A DNA stretch of 64,000 nucleotides, taken from Limnanthes douglasii subsp. nivea. Its lineage: Eukaryota > Streptophyta > Magnoliopsida > Brassicales > Limnanthaceae. A program made the position numbers and the translations under genes. The stretch covers positions 180,686,807-180,750,806 of the forward strand of contig JAUPFV010000004.1 in assembly GCA_036936605.1 (NCBI GenBank), read 5' to 3'. Below the pieces are notes generated by a model. That model saw only the letters and a list, made by a program, of their open reading frames with translations. It was not told the origin of the DNA and did not search any database. This document shows positions 34,809 to 45,413 of the stretch, piece by piece. Within the stretch, counting starts at the first letter, position 1; each line of letters opens with the position of its first letter.

Positions 34809-37625
34809 ATGAATAGCGAAGCGACGTTGGAGAGGGACGGTAGGGAGGTCGTCCGAGCCGCTGCTGGGTCGGAAGACGCGGGAGCTCCCGGTCGGGAGTG
34901 GAACGGCGGTCGGGATAAGCGGTCGACCCTGATTATGACCCGAAAGCAGTTGCTCGAAGATATTGCCCGGTTAGAAGAGGAGCGAGAGCGGGCACTGGAC
35001 GAAAAAAGGATTCGTGAGGGGAAGGGCAAAGAACCCGCCCTGGACGATCGGGAAGCGGCTGGTCGCGGCCAAGCCTCGCGGGCGGAGGTTAGACCTGTCA
35101 GGTACTACCGAGGTTCACCTCCCGATGACGAAGAGGCCGTCAAGGTTCGTCGGAACCTGGACACCCATCGGGCCATAACGTCGGACTATCCCTCAGACGA
35201 TTCGTCCGGCGAGGAGTACCTGCGCCGGGAGAGAGCCCAACGGACGCGAAAGAATCGGTCCCAGCGCATTCGAGGGTCCAGGGCAGACCCTTCGCGGTAC
35301 AAAAAGGGCGGCACCGATAAGCTGACCCCTGTGTCCTTTGAAAAGGAAGGAACGCACGTCGCCAGCCGCGGAGAGCGAGAAATGTTGCCACCAATTCCTT
35401 GGCAACCAACGAACAGCCAAAACCATGGATACCGAACAAGCAGCCAGTTCGTCGGCCCAAGAACCGAGGGACTCTATGAAATCAGGACCGAGGGTCTTGG
35501 GGGAGGAGCTTTTGAGCTCGGAGTCAACTGGAGAGCCTCCCCGTTGTCTGACGAGATATTAGCGGGACCGCTCCCGAGGCGTTTCGACATTTCCAAACTG
35601 GAAAAATACGACGGGAAAACAGACCCGGACAACCATCTGGAAGCCTTTAAGAACTTTATGCTGAGTTTCGACAACGATGATAAGCTCTTATGTAGGGCTT
35701 TTTCTATGACATTCAAAGACAGGGCCTCCAAATGGTACAACCGATTGCCGCAGGGGTGCATCAGGAACTTCGGGACTTTCTGGGCAATGTTCAGACAGCA
35801 CTTCGTAGGAAGTAAGAGTTTCCGTGCTAATGGAGATACTATCATGAACTGTCGACAGAAGCTAGGGGAAAGCCTAAAAAACTATACCAGGCGGTTCATC
35901 GATGCGAAGACCGATCTAGACCATTGTGAAGAGAACGTGGCCCTAACGGCGTTTCGATTAGGCCTGCTCCCAGGGCCAATGAAGCAGGCAGTCACGAAGA
36001 AGCAGGCGTTCACCTTCTCTGCATTATTGGCACAAATAAAAAAGCAGATACTGATCGAAGAAACGGAAGCTTCCGAGGTGGCGGCACAGATCCAGCAGAG
36101 CGCCCAAGCATCGGTCGTGATAAAGCAGGGTTCCAGACCAGACCAGGCAAGGGTGGCCCAACCAATTAGCACGGTACCTCCGATCATGCCGTCGGTCACT
36201 AAATCTCCCGCCCCGACCGGACTTAGGCCAAGACAAAATGGGCAGGCAACTTCCCGACCTATGTCCAACAAATGGATACGACCAGCCTACTTTGCGGACC
36301 TCACAGAGTGCGTGTCGTCAATCTACGAAAAGACCAAGAGGAGCGGGATGTACCGAAAGCCTTTTCCTATCCCGATGCCTCGAGAGCAAAGGAATAACCG
36401 CTATTGTCGTTACCATGAGGACGTCGGTCATGACACCAAGGATTGTATAGCCTTGAAGAAGGAAATACAGATGCTTATTGAACATGGGAATCTGTTGGAG
36501 TACGTCAAGAAGGCCCAACTTGCAACGACATCTAAGGAAGTGGTTATCGTACCGAAGCCAGAAACGACCATGGCAATTTCAGAAGTTACCGATCGTTTCG
36601 ACGTTTCGATTGAATACCTCGATCCCGAGGCCAACCGTAACATCATCGGGGTTATTGAGGAGGATGCGGGAGAAAGCACCAACGTTGTGCTCGGTCTCTG
36701 TGAGATGTTTGAATCATTGGTAACCTTCGGCGAGGAGCGAGTTGTTGATGAAAAAATTGACCAGTCCTCTGGCACGGGAAGCCGAGCTTGCTTCCAAACC
36801 AGACGTATCCTTTCCTCAACTCCGCATCCCGACGATTTCAGAGTTGTTGATGAAAAAATTGACCAGTCCTCTGGCACGGGAAGCCGAGCTTGCTTCCAAA
36901 CCAGACGTATCCTTTCCTCAACTCCGCATCCCGACGATATCAGAGTTGTTGATGAAAAAATTGGCGGGCGCATCGGTAAGGTACAAGGCCTGCGCGATCT
37001 ATTCGAATCCCTGACCATCTTCGGAGGGGATTCGATGGCAGGAATAACGCACTCCTCCAGGAAGAGACACATCGTTAACCTAACCACCCAGCTGGAAGCC
37101 AAAACTTGCTTCCAAACCAGAAGTACCCCTTCACCAATTTTGCATTTTGACGATGACGATATGAGGGACTTGGCCGGGCCTCATGAGGATGCTATTGTGA
37201 TCGGAGCAGCGATCGCGGGAGAAGAGGTTCGGCGAATCTTGGTAGATACCGGGAGCTCAGCCAATATCATCTTCGCTTCAACTTTTGCCAAATTCCAAAC
37301 ACGACCAGTACTCGAGCGATCCGACCGAACCATCGTCGGGTTTACAGGAACGGCAGCAGACGTCGTCGGAGAGTTCGAGGGTGTGGTGCAGCTAGGCCGC
37401 GGCCCGTTTAAAAAAGAGGTCACGGTGCTATTTATAGTAGTCGACGCGCCGGCCTCGCACAATGCTATTTTGGGACGGTCTTGGATATCGCGCATGCATG
37501 CGGTGACTTCCACCATACATCAGTGCGTAAAATATGTGGTTGGAAATAACATCGGAGTAGTGCGAAGCAGCCAGAAAACGGCCCGGGAGTGTTACCGAGC
37601 TGCGTTGGCACCCAAGAAAGACTAA
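34809..37625 (+). CDS. gag-pro: E2 gag-protease polyprotein
   Basis: 938 residues from ATG 34809 (MNSEATLERDGREV) to TAA 37623-37625. This start is preferred because the E1 gag opens with the same MNSE and the upstream extension begins with TTG. Residues 1-240 are charged and low in hydrophobics. The gag core is at about 254-400 (PLPRRFDISKLEKYDGKTDP, WYNRLPQG, FRLGLLPG). The zinc-knuckle variant CRYHEDVGHDTKDC at 533-546 is C-x2-H-x4-H-x4-C. Two tandem 34-residue copies (36741-36944) follow. The aspartic protease active site is DTGSSANIIF (Asp near 813), with ILGRSWISRM as C-terminal landmark. No interruption. Pol follows in the same frame after two stops. Confidence 0.93.
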   Translation: MNSEATLERDGREVVRAAAGSEDAGAPGREWNGGRDKRSTLIMTRKQLLEDIARLEEERERALDEKRIREGKGKEPALDDREAAGRGQASRAEVRPVRYYRGSPPDDEEAVKVRRNLDTHRAITSDYPSDDSSGEEYLRRERAQRTRKNRSQRIRGSRADPSRYKKGGTDKLTPVSFEKEGTHVASRGEREMLPPIPWQPTNSQNHGYRTSSQFVGPRTEGLYEIRTEGLGGGAFELGVNWRASPLSDEILAGPLPRRFDISKLEKYDGKTDPDNHLEAFKNFMLSFDNDDKLLCRAFSMTFKDRASKWYNRLPQGCIRNFGTFWAMFRQHFVGSKSFRANGDTIMNCRQKLGESLKNYTRRFIDAKTDLDHCEENVALTAFRLGLLPGPMKQAVTKKQAFTFSALLAQIKKQILIEETEASEVAAQIQQSAQASVVIKQGSRPDQARVAQPISTVPPIMPSVTKSPAPTGLRPRQNGQATSRPMSNKWIRPAYFADLTECVSSIYEKTKRSGMYRKPFPIPMPREQRNNRYCRYHEDVGHDTKDCIALKKEIQMLIEHGNLLEYVKKAQLATTSKEVVIVPKPETTMAISEVTDRFDVSIEYLDPEANRNIIGVIEEDAGESTNVVLGLCEMFESLVTFGEERVVDEKIDQSSGTGSRACFQTRRILSSTPHPDDFRVVDEKIDQSSGTGSRACFQTRRILSSTPHPDDIRVVDEKIGGRIGKVQGLRDLFESLTIFGGDSMAGITHSSRKRHIVNLTTQLEAKTCFQTRSTPSPILHFDDDDMRDLAGPHEDAIVIGAAIAGEEVRRILVDTGSSANIIFASTFAKFQTRPVLERSDRTIVGFTGTAADVVGEFEGVVQLGRGPFKKEVTVLFIVVDAPASHNAILGRSWISRMHAVTSTIHQCVKYVVGNNIGVVRSSQKTARECYRAALAPKKD
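36741..36967 (+). repeat. 102-bp in-frame tandem duplication inside E2 gag
   Basis: GTTGTTGATGAAAAAATTGA opens copies at 36741 and 36843; a third, partial copy starts at 36945. Each full copy encodes 34 residues (VVDEKIDQSSGTGSRACFQT...). The two full copies differ at about one base (TTTC versus TATC near their ends). A weaker relative (CFQTRSTPSP) appears near 37110. Confidence 0.95.
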
Positions 37626-40600
37626 GAGATGTTCCCCTCCCAGGCATAGCAATTAAGGGAGAGCTCCCCAGGATCGCAGCCGGTGGACGACCCTCGGGAG
37701 ACCCCAAGCCTTTTGACAACAGACGAAGAGTGTGAGCTGTATCATTTTGCAACTGGGAAAGGTCTGCGGGTCGGTGTGGATATGTTACCGACTTTAAGGG
37801 AACAGATGCTGGCGTTACTCCGGGAGAATCTTGATTTATTCGCATGGTGTTCCGGGGACGTTACGGGAGTACCCGAGTCGTTTGCGATTCATAAGTTGAC
37901 CATAAATAGGAACGTTAGACCGATAATTCAGAAGCGTCGGGCTTTCTCTCCCGAGAAAGCGGAGGTAATTCTGCAGGAAGTCGAAAGAATGACCGGCATC
38001 GGACATATTGTAGAAGCGTGATACCCTTTGTGGATATCTAATCCCGTTCTTGTCAAAAAGAAAAGCGGGAAATGGAGGATGTGTGTAGATTTTACCGATC
38101 TCAATCGGGCGTGCCCGAAGGACCCTTTCCCCATGCCACGGATCGATCAACTGGTGGACTCAACATCGGGTAACAAACTACTATCTTTTATGGACGCCTA
38201 TGCCGGTTATAATCAAATTAAGCTGCACCCCGCGGATCAGGAGAATACCACATTTATCACGGGTCGAGGGCTATATTGCTACAAAGTAATGCCCTTCGGA
38301 CTAAAGAACGCGGGCGCGACATACCAAAGACTGGTTAACCGAACGTTTGAAGACCAGATCGGGAGAAATATGGAGGTCTACATCGATGACATGTTAGTCA
38401 AAAGTGGGACCGATGTGGGTCACCTTACCGACCTCAGGGAGGCTTTTGATAACTTACGAAGGGTAAACCTTAAGCTAAACCCGGAGAAGTGTTCTTTTGG
38501 TGTTCGGTCAGGGAAATTTTTGGGGTTCCTTGTCAGTGAGAAGGGTATCGAAGCCGACCCTGTCCAACTCCGAGCCCTAGCCGACATGACTCCTCCTCGG
38601 AGTGTAAAAGAAGTTCAGATATTGACTGGGCGATTAGCCGCGTTGAATCGTTTCATCTCTCGATCGTCTGACAAATGTGCTCCGTTTTTTCAGGTCCTTC
38701 GACAGGTAAAAAACTTTGTGTGGACTGATGAATGCGACAAGGCATTTTTGGGGATCAAAGAGTATCTGTCGTCCCCGAACCGTCTGACCAAGCCCGTTGT
38801 GCACGAAACTCTGTTCCTCTACGTTGCGGTTACGGATTACGCGGTCAGTGCAGCTCTGGTCAGCGAATCAGGGCCAGCTCCGACAGCTGTGTACTATGTA
38901 AGCAAAAGTCTGCTTGACGCCGAAACTCGATACTTAAAGCTCGAAAAAATGGCGTTGGCTCTGGTAACGGCTGCGAGGAAGATGCGCCCGTACTTCCAAG
39001 CGCACCACATTGTCGTTCGCACGTCATTTCCACTAAAATACGTTTTTCAACGACCGGATATGTCCGGGAGAATAGCCAAGTGGTCGGTAGAGCTGGGGGA
39101 TTTCGACATTGAATTCGAGCCCCGAACCGCGATCAAGGGTCAGGCCTTGGCCGATTTTTTGGTCGAATTTCACTCCGACCGACCCGAACAAGAAACACCC
39201 TCGCAAGAGACCGCGGAGGGCGAATGGACTATCCGCACCGATGGAGGAGCCAACGTTAGCGGTTGTGGCGCGGGAGTTCAAATCGTTACTCCTTCGGGTT
39301 TGAGCATGTGCCAGGCCATCCGATTTGGCTTTCACACGTCGAACAATGAAGCAGAATATGAAGCGGCTTTGGCTGGTTTACGATTGGCGCAAGTCTGCGG
39401 GGCGAGACGAGTGCGTCTTGTAAGCGACTCCCAACTTTTGATAAACCAAGCCTCGGGGATTGCTGAGGCTCGGAAGGAACACCTAGTGCAGTACTTAGCG
39501 GCTTTGAGAATTTTGGCTGCTTCTTTCGACAAGATCACGTATGAGCATGTCAACCGAAGTGAAAATATGACGGCAGACTCTTTGGCGACAGTTTCCTGCT
39601 CGACCAGTTATCCTTGGGTAATAGAGCAAGAGAGTCCGTCCATTGTTAAAAGGCATGAACTTGATAACCGACCCGAAATTGCGTGCCAGATCTCTCCAGT
39701 GGCGAATTCAGATTGGCGGCAGAATATCACCGCGTTTTTAGCTGGAGGTCGGCTCCCCGACGATGCGGCCTCGGCCCGAAAATTGCGCAACAAGGCCCAG
39801 GGATACGTTCTTTTGGGGGATGTGCTGTACAAAAGATCCTTTAGCCGGCCTCTGCTTCGATGTTTAGGTTTCAATGAGTCCCAAGTAATTTTGTCCGAGC
39901 TACACGACGGGGAGGGCGCAGCGCACTGCGGATACAAGGCTTTGATTAGAAGAGTTTTCCTCGCAGGATTCTATTGGCCTACAATAACAGCAGACGCAAA
40001 ACTCATGGTGAAAACTTGTGACACGTGTCAAAGGTTCGGTAATGCGATCAACGTACCCGCAACGCCTCTGGAATCTATATCCGAAGGGTTACCTTTTGAC
40101 CGATGGGGAATCGACCTCGTCGGGCCGTTACCTATGGCATCGGGAGGAAGGCAAACGATCGTCGTCGCGGTCGACTATTTCTCAAAATGGATCGAGGCCG
40201 AGCCCTTGTCAGCCACAAAAACCAAGGACATTATCAAATTTATCTGGGCGAACATTTGTTGTAGGTTCGGGGTCCCGCAGCGGTTAACCATGGACAACGG
40301 ACCGCAGTTTGATAGCACGGAAATGAAAGCGTTCTGCGCCACGCATAATATCCGACAGTGTTTCTCTGCCCCTTTTCACCCGCAAGCGAACGGCCAGGTC
40401 GAAGTCACGAATCGAACCATTCTGGATGGCCTCAGGAAGAATCTCGAGGGAAAGGCTGGCAAGTGGCCCGACTACTTACAGGAAGTGTTATGGGCTTACA
40501 GAACAACACCCCGCACGGCAACCCAGGAATCGCCCTTTGCCTTGGTGTATGGCATGGACGCGGTCACCCCCGCGGAATCCATTTTTCCCTCTTTCAGTGT

Positions 40601-40949
40601 CGGCACTTATCAGCCGGAGGCGAATGATGCTACCCGACGGCTGGAGCTCGACCTCATTGACGAAAAGCGCCGCCGCGCCCATTTAAACTCTTTGCACTAC
40701 CAGACTTTAATGAGGAGTCGGTATGCCACCAAAGTCCGTCGTCGGGAGTTTAAGGTCGGAGATAAGGTTCTGCGACGGGTTTTTCTACACACCAAAGACA
40801 AGAGCCTCGGAAAACTCGCACCAAACTGGGAGGGACCTTACGAAATAGTCGAAAGAATCAGGAGCGGAACGTACCGCCTACAGAACCGCCTCAGACAACT
40901 CCTAAGGCTACCGTGGAATATTGAGCATCTGAAATTGTATCTTGAATAG
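37626..40949 (+). pseudogene. pol: E2 pol (RT, RNase H, integrase), one premature TGA
   Basis: The frame continues that of gag-protease past TAA 37623-37625 and TAG 37647-37649, then is open except for TGA at 38019-38021 (IVEA-stop-YPLW; E1 has Asn at that point). Context GCGTGATAC fits a CGA-to-TGA transition. RT: KKKSGKWRMCVDFTDLNRAC and YIDDMLVKSG (38379). RNase H: RTDGGANVSG, NNEAEYEAALAG, SDSQLLI, MTADSLAT. Integrase: zinc region with CDTCQRF, catalytic Asp in WGIDLVG (40113), Asp in MDNGPQF (40293) and Glu in QVEVTNR (40401). C-terminal NWEGPYEIVERI...PWNIEHLKLYLE ends with TAG 40947-40949. All catalytic residues are kept, so only the TGA stands out as a lesion. Confidence 0.93.
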
Positions 40950-41149
40950 TTTGTAATTTTTGATTAATTTTCGTATTCTTTTGCCTTTAGTCAAATTTGT
41001 AATGATCGGGGGTGCACTCTTTCCTACCTTGGTGGCGCAAGGAGGTTTTAATGAGGCATCGATCAAAACCCGAACCGCATTATTAATTATAAAATTCTTT
41101 GCCTTTTAAAAATCAATTCATTATATGGCGGTGCACGGCTGACGAGCTG

Positions 41150-41680
41150 GGCACCATCGTTTCTATTGCAATCGATTTCCAGAACTCTCAGAGTTTTTCG
41201 GTTTTTACCGATCTACATTTTGATTTTTCCGACCCGTTGGAAAGATTTTCGATGATAAATCGATCTACAGAACTTTCAAAGAGTTTTTCGGTTTTTACCG
41301 ATCTACATATTGATTTTTTCCGACCCTTTGGAAAGATTTTCGATGATAAATCGATCTACAGAACTTTCAAAGAGTTTTTCGGTTTTTACCGATCTACATT
41401 TTGATTTTTCCGACCCATTGGAAAGATTTTCGATGATAAATCGATCTACAGAACTTTCAAAGAGTTTTTCGGTTTTTACCGATCTACATTTTGATTTTTC
41501 CGACCCGTTGGAAAGATTTTCGATGATGACTCGATCTACAGAGCTCTCAGAGTTTTTCGGTTCTTACCGATCTACGTTTTAGCCTTCCAGACCCTCTGGA
41601 TTAGCCTTCGATGAAAAATCGGTTTACAGACCCGATTAAGCTGTCTTACCGGCCTACATTTTTGGTTGTCACGATTCCTG
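41150..41680 (+). repeat. ~90-bp tandem repeat, five copies, inside E2
   Basis: Units anchored on AGAGTTTTTCGGTTTTTACC start at 41191, 41280, 41371, 41461 and 41549 (spacing 89, 91, 90, 88). Each continues GATCTACATTTTGATTTTTC, then CGACCCGTTGGAAAGATTTT and CGATGATAAATCGATCTACA. The last unit is more diverged and grades into unique sequence. The place is equivalent to the 34-bp array of E1. Confidence 0.95.
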
Positions 41681-41883
41681 GGCATGACAAATCAACTAAC
41701 CAACATCAAAGATTTAAGCCTACAACACTGTATGTAACAAAATAAATCATCATCCGCACAGGGGGCCCCGTGGCCCCCAAAATAAGATAGTACGATACAA
41801 AATCTGGGGGGCCGTAGCCCCCAAAGGTTTACCATACGTTTTCAAAAACAACAAAAAGAAAAACAAAAATAAAGAGAACTGCA

Positions 41884-43187
41884 TCACTGGTCCCCATCGT
41901 CACCGTCTTCCTCGTCTTCTTCTTCATCGTCCGCCTCATCGGACTCCTCCACTACAATTCCCTCGGGGCGATCCTTTTCCGGCACGTCCAGCCATAGCGA
42001 ACCAAGACGAAGGTCCGGGTACCGATTGTGGAGTGACAGAACATAGGCGGCTTTGGCGGCTGCGGCATCTTGGTCCGACCATAGTCTGCATCGATCGAGG
42101 AAGGCTACGTTCGAGGATTTTAACTTTTGAACCTCCGATGCTAGGCCTGAGGCACGGTCTTCCGCGGCTTTCCTCGCCGTCTCCGCGGCAGCCGCTGCGC
42201 CTTCCGCGGTTTGTGCGGTTTTCTGAGCCGACTCCATCGCCTGCTTTGCTGTTTCCGCGGCCGCTTTAGCTTCGGTGGCTAGCTTCTCAGCCTCGGCAAT
42301 CCGACCTTCCGCCGCCACCAAAGCCTCTTCGTTAGTCTTTACCTGCGCGGTCAGACGAGAAATCTTAGCCTCTGCCGCGGATAACTTTTTACCAAGCTCC
42401 TTAGCCCGGCGCTCCTTCAAGGCAGCTGGTACCAGCAAGCTGTAGAGCGACAACGCTAGCCCATCCGTGCTCCGAAGCGGAAATGGGTGCGGGCTTCCCA
42501 TTGTCGTCAGCACCGGGAATTTAGGACCGCTCGACGACGAAGCATCAGGTCTTGCAGCCTCCGGGGTCTCGGTGTCGTCTGCGATGGGGATAACGTCGGC
42601 GATAGGGATAACGTCGGCTGTAGTATGACCCCCGCTTTCAACATGATCCAAGAGAACAGGCCTTGGAACAATCACCTCTGGGCGAACGGCCATCCGATCC
42701 TTTTCTGCAGCTTTGGCCTTCTTTGGCTTGGATCCCTCCGTTTCTGCACGAGTCTTCCTCTTCAGCGCTACCGTCGGATTTTGGCTCGCCTCGGGACGTT
42801 CCGCATCCGATGCCGCCGTCCTGGTCGGGTCGCACCCTGCCTCGGTTCTAGCTTCTGCTTCCCCCCCTTCATCGTCTGACTTGGGGCGTTTGCTGGGCGC
42901 CTTATTGCGCTTGGGGAGGTACAGTATGTACCCGGGACGACCGGTGCGGGCCATCACTTCGTCTAAACTGGGAGGTGTCCGCAGCTGTTCGATGGACAGA
43001 GCCTCGGATGAGCACCGCCAAAGATTGCTCATGAACAAGTTCTTGTCCATAAAAGTGCGATGCATGCCCCGACCCCAATTCCGGCGGGCGTAGTTTTTCA
43101 GCACCTCGAACGTATCTTCCGCGGATGTCGAATGATCCTTCTTCACCCCCTGCAGCCAGTCCTTCGACACTACGCAAAAATCGTACA

Positions 43188-43220
<33 letters not shown>

Positions 43221-44559
43221 TATCGGCAGTACCGTCATGAACCCAGGTCCGAAGCAGTTGCCTCGGGTTCTCCTTGGTGTACGGAAGCCCGTTCTCCCAG
43301 CACCCGCTCAAGAATACGAACCGATGCTTCCATCCCTTGTCCCCCTCTAAAAAGTCGTTGACAATTTTCCATTTATTGCCAAGAGAGGAATAGAAGAACG
43401 GTGACTTCGGGGACTTCGACAGGCCCGACATGGCGATATACTCCTCCATCGGCATAGCTCGGCCAGAGAGGCGGGAGGCCATGATGCAGGACATCAGGGT
43501 GTACCATGCATTGGGAGTCAGCTGCGATGGGCAGATTTGAAGAGTGCGGAAGTAGAGTACAATCTCGGGGTCCAGAGGAAAGCGCAGACCCCAGTTGAAC
43601 AACTCAGTGAACACCACAATCTCTATGGGCCTGGCGTGAACGGGCGTCTCCCCCGGGTTCGGGAATCGAACGGTGACACACTCAGGGATTCCCCAGCGGA
43701 TTAGCATCTCCTGATGTTCGGACTCAGGGAAGTAGAGGTACTTCCCTTCGAAGAGAGAGACCACGTCCCTGGTCAAAAGCCAGTCAAAGTACTTAGTCGA
43801 GATAGCAGCTTTGACCGCCTCGGGCCAGGGATCGTCCTGGTTATTAGCCGCGTGGCAAGCTGCGGCAGCACGCTCCCCCGCGGGAGCAACATCGATTTCG
43901 GGCTCTCCAGCTTCATGGGTCGGAACTGGGTCAGAGCAGCGGTCGGCAGCGGCGTTGGTATCAGATGGCCGAACCCGGGAAGAAGAAGCATCGGGAATAC
44001 CGCGAGCCATGGCCTTATGAGCCTCTTCAACCTGCTTGGGTGTTAGCTGCATTTTGGGCAGACCTAAAAAAGTGACCGCAGTGTTATTACCGGTCCGAAA
44101 CCCTCTAATCGAGGGCGTAAGCTGAACCATTTCAGGACTATTACCTCCTTCCGTGTACTGGAGTAATTTGTCTTCCCCCATAGTCAGAAAAGTGGATTTA
44201 CGAGCACGTCGGGGTACAGGCAGGTTCGTGGAAGATTGGGTCGGATTTCCCGGACGAACTATCGGGGAATGAGAAGAACTGTCGCTAGAGGAAAGGATGA
44301 TGGGCTCTGGAGATTGACCTGCTTCGGGAGTCGTAGAAGCGGGAAGATCGGAAGCAAGGAAAACTTCTGCGGGAACCGGGGTGCCTAGCACAGGATCGTG
44401 AGGAAGTGGAGCGGGAACGAAAGGTTTGGAGTTGGACCCCCAGATCAGACCGGCGCGTCGGTATTCCTCTGCTCTATCGCCAATACTAGACCACTGTTCG
44501 AAACTCCACTCAGATCCTTTTTTCTTGGTTGGTTTTTTCGGTGAACGTCCGGGTTTCAT
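41884..44559 (-). CDS. E2 antisense spliced ORF (aORF), Transposase_28-like domain plus coiled coil
   Basis: Exons 44559-43233 and 43169-41884 join across a 63-bp intron (GTACTG donor, TTTTGCGTAG acceptor) into an 870-residue frame, phase 1. The start at 44559 (MKPGRSPKKPTKKK) is chosen over an upstream ORF start because it gives the same basic N-terminus and R-AxEYRRAGLIW block as E1 (RAKEYKAAGLIY). Conserved: KSTFLTMGED (121-129), core LFNWGLRFPLDPEIVLYF and CPSQLTPN, RFVFLSGCWENG before the junction, NWGRGMHRTF after it, an Ala-rich coiled coil, YPDLRLGSLWLDVPEKDRP and an acidic tail. Overall similarity to the E1 protein is patchy, yet exon structure and motif order are the same. Function unknown; nuclear localisation is inferred from basic clusters. 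Confidence 0.87.
43194..43220. repeat. Homopolymer A27 (T27 on the antisense gene strand)
   Basis: A run of 27 A on the plus strand lies inside the proposed 63-bp aORF intron of E2, forming its T-rich part. A run of this length is prone to length variation and sequencing error. Confidence 0.95.
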
Positions 44560-44671
44560 ACAACGAGAACCAAGACAAGGAAGGGTCGGGCGAATGTTCT
44601 CTCTCTCTCTAGAAATGCTCTGACAGCGTTTTCTCTCTCTAAAAAGCTTCTGAGAGACACAGAAGGCTTTG

Positions 44672-44684
44672 GGGTATTTATAGG
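44672..44684 (-). promoter_or_regulatory. TATA box of the E2 antisense gene
   Basis: CCTATAAATACCC on the minus strand, 113 bp upstream of the aORF ATG at 44559, is identical to the element at 23348-23360 in E1. CT-rich sequence lies between it and the start codon. Confidence 0.7.
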
Positions 44685-45083
44685 AAGGCTTGGAAGAGCG
44701 GGGGATATCAATCGACAGAAACACAGCGGGAAGACGAAGAGTCCCTCTAGGGGTTTTAGCCTGGCAGGAGGATGGCCCATTAGCTCGTGACACGTGTCGA
44801 CCCGGCTCTGACGGAATTTGACGTAAGCACACGCCACAACACAGCAAAGAGGTGGGCCGTCGCAGCCAGTCCCAGACAAAAGGACCGGGCCCATCAAGAG
44901 AAGTTTAGGAGTAGAAGCCCATAAAACGAGAAGACGAGGCGCGGGAAGACGTCAGAGGAAGTAACCCCGAGCATCGGGAAGTAGAAGCCGACAGGATCTG
45001 AATTGGTTGATGGGGTCGGACGATCGGCGATAGCCTTTTCATAAGTCTTCGCTCCTGAAAGTTCCTGAAGACTGGGGGGCTAC

Positions 45084-45413
45084 TGATGAGGGCGGAATCC
45101 GCCGATCCAAGCAATAGGGGTAAAAATGCAGTAGATAATAGTTGATGGGATTAATCGAGTGTTTAAAGTCTTTCAAGGACTAATTTACAACAATGTAATA
45201 ATAAGAAGGGCTTCATTGAAATGCGATGAACGGCCCACTAGTAGGTTAAATGGGTCCACCTTATTTTACTATAAAAGGATGACCCACTTGCCCAAAAAAG
45301 GGGTATTGAATATTACTTTCTCAGATTCTACTTTATCTCTCTACACTTTCTCTCTCTAGTCATATCAGGTCCCAGATCCAAAATATATTCTTTTGACAGC
45401 AATTCACTCATCA
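45084..45413 (+). repeat. E2 3' LTR
   Basis: 330 bp, identical by eye to 34409-34738. Preceded by the purine-rich GACTGGGGGGCTAC and followed by target duplication ATAAC (45414-45418). Confidence 0.97.

Larger units (their letters stand above)
34409..45413 (+). mobile_element. Tat-type Ty3/Gypsy retrotransposon E2, very young, with antisense gene
   Basis: A complete 11.0-kb element with 330-bp LTRs (TGATGAGG...CTCATCA) that appear identical throughout and a 5-bp duplication ATAAC at 34404-34408 and 45414-45418. Order: LTR, primer site, gag-protease, pol, five-copy ~90-bp tandem repeat, antisense spliced gene, purine tract GACTGGGGGGCTAC, LTR. It is visibly more GC-rich than everything around it. 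Identical LTRs point to a very recent insertion. One premature TGA in pol and the stops between protease and RT are the only sense-strand interruptions seen. Same lineage and plan as E1, but diverged in sequence. Confidence 0.96.

Noticed and set aside
36428..37102. 224-codon ORF opposite to E2 gag
   Set aside because: It is a shadow of the GC-rich gag frame and its in-frame duplication; no homologue in the corresponding part of E1.
43192..44847. Longer 551-codon version of the E2 antisense exon 1
   Set aside because: The first 96 codons start with a non-ATG and cross the TATA box at 44672-44684, and the last codons read into the T27 intron. The start at 44559 and splice at 43233 match E1.
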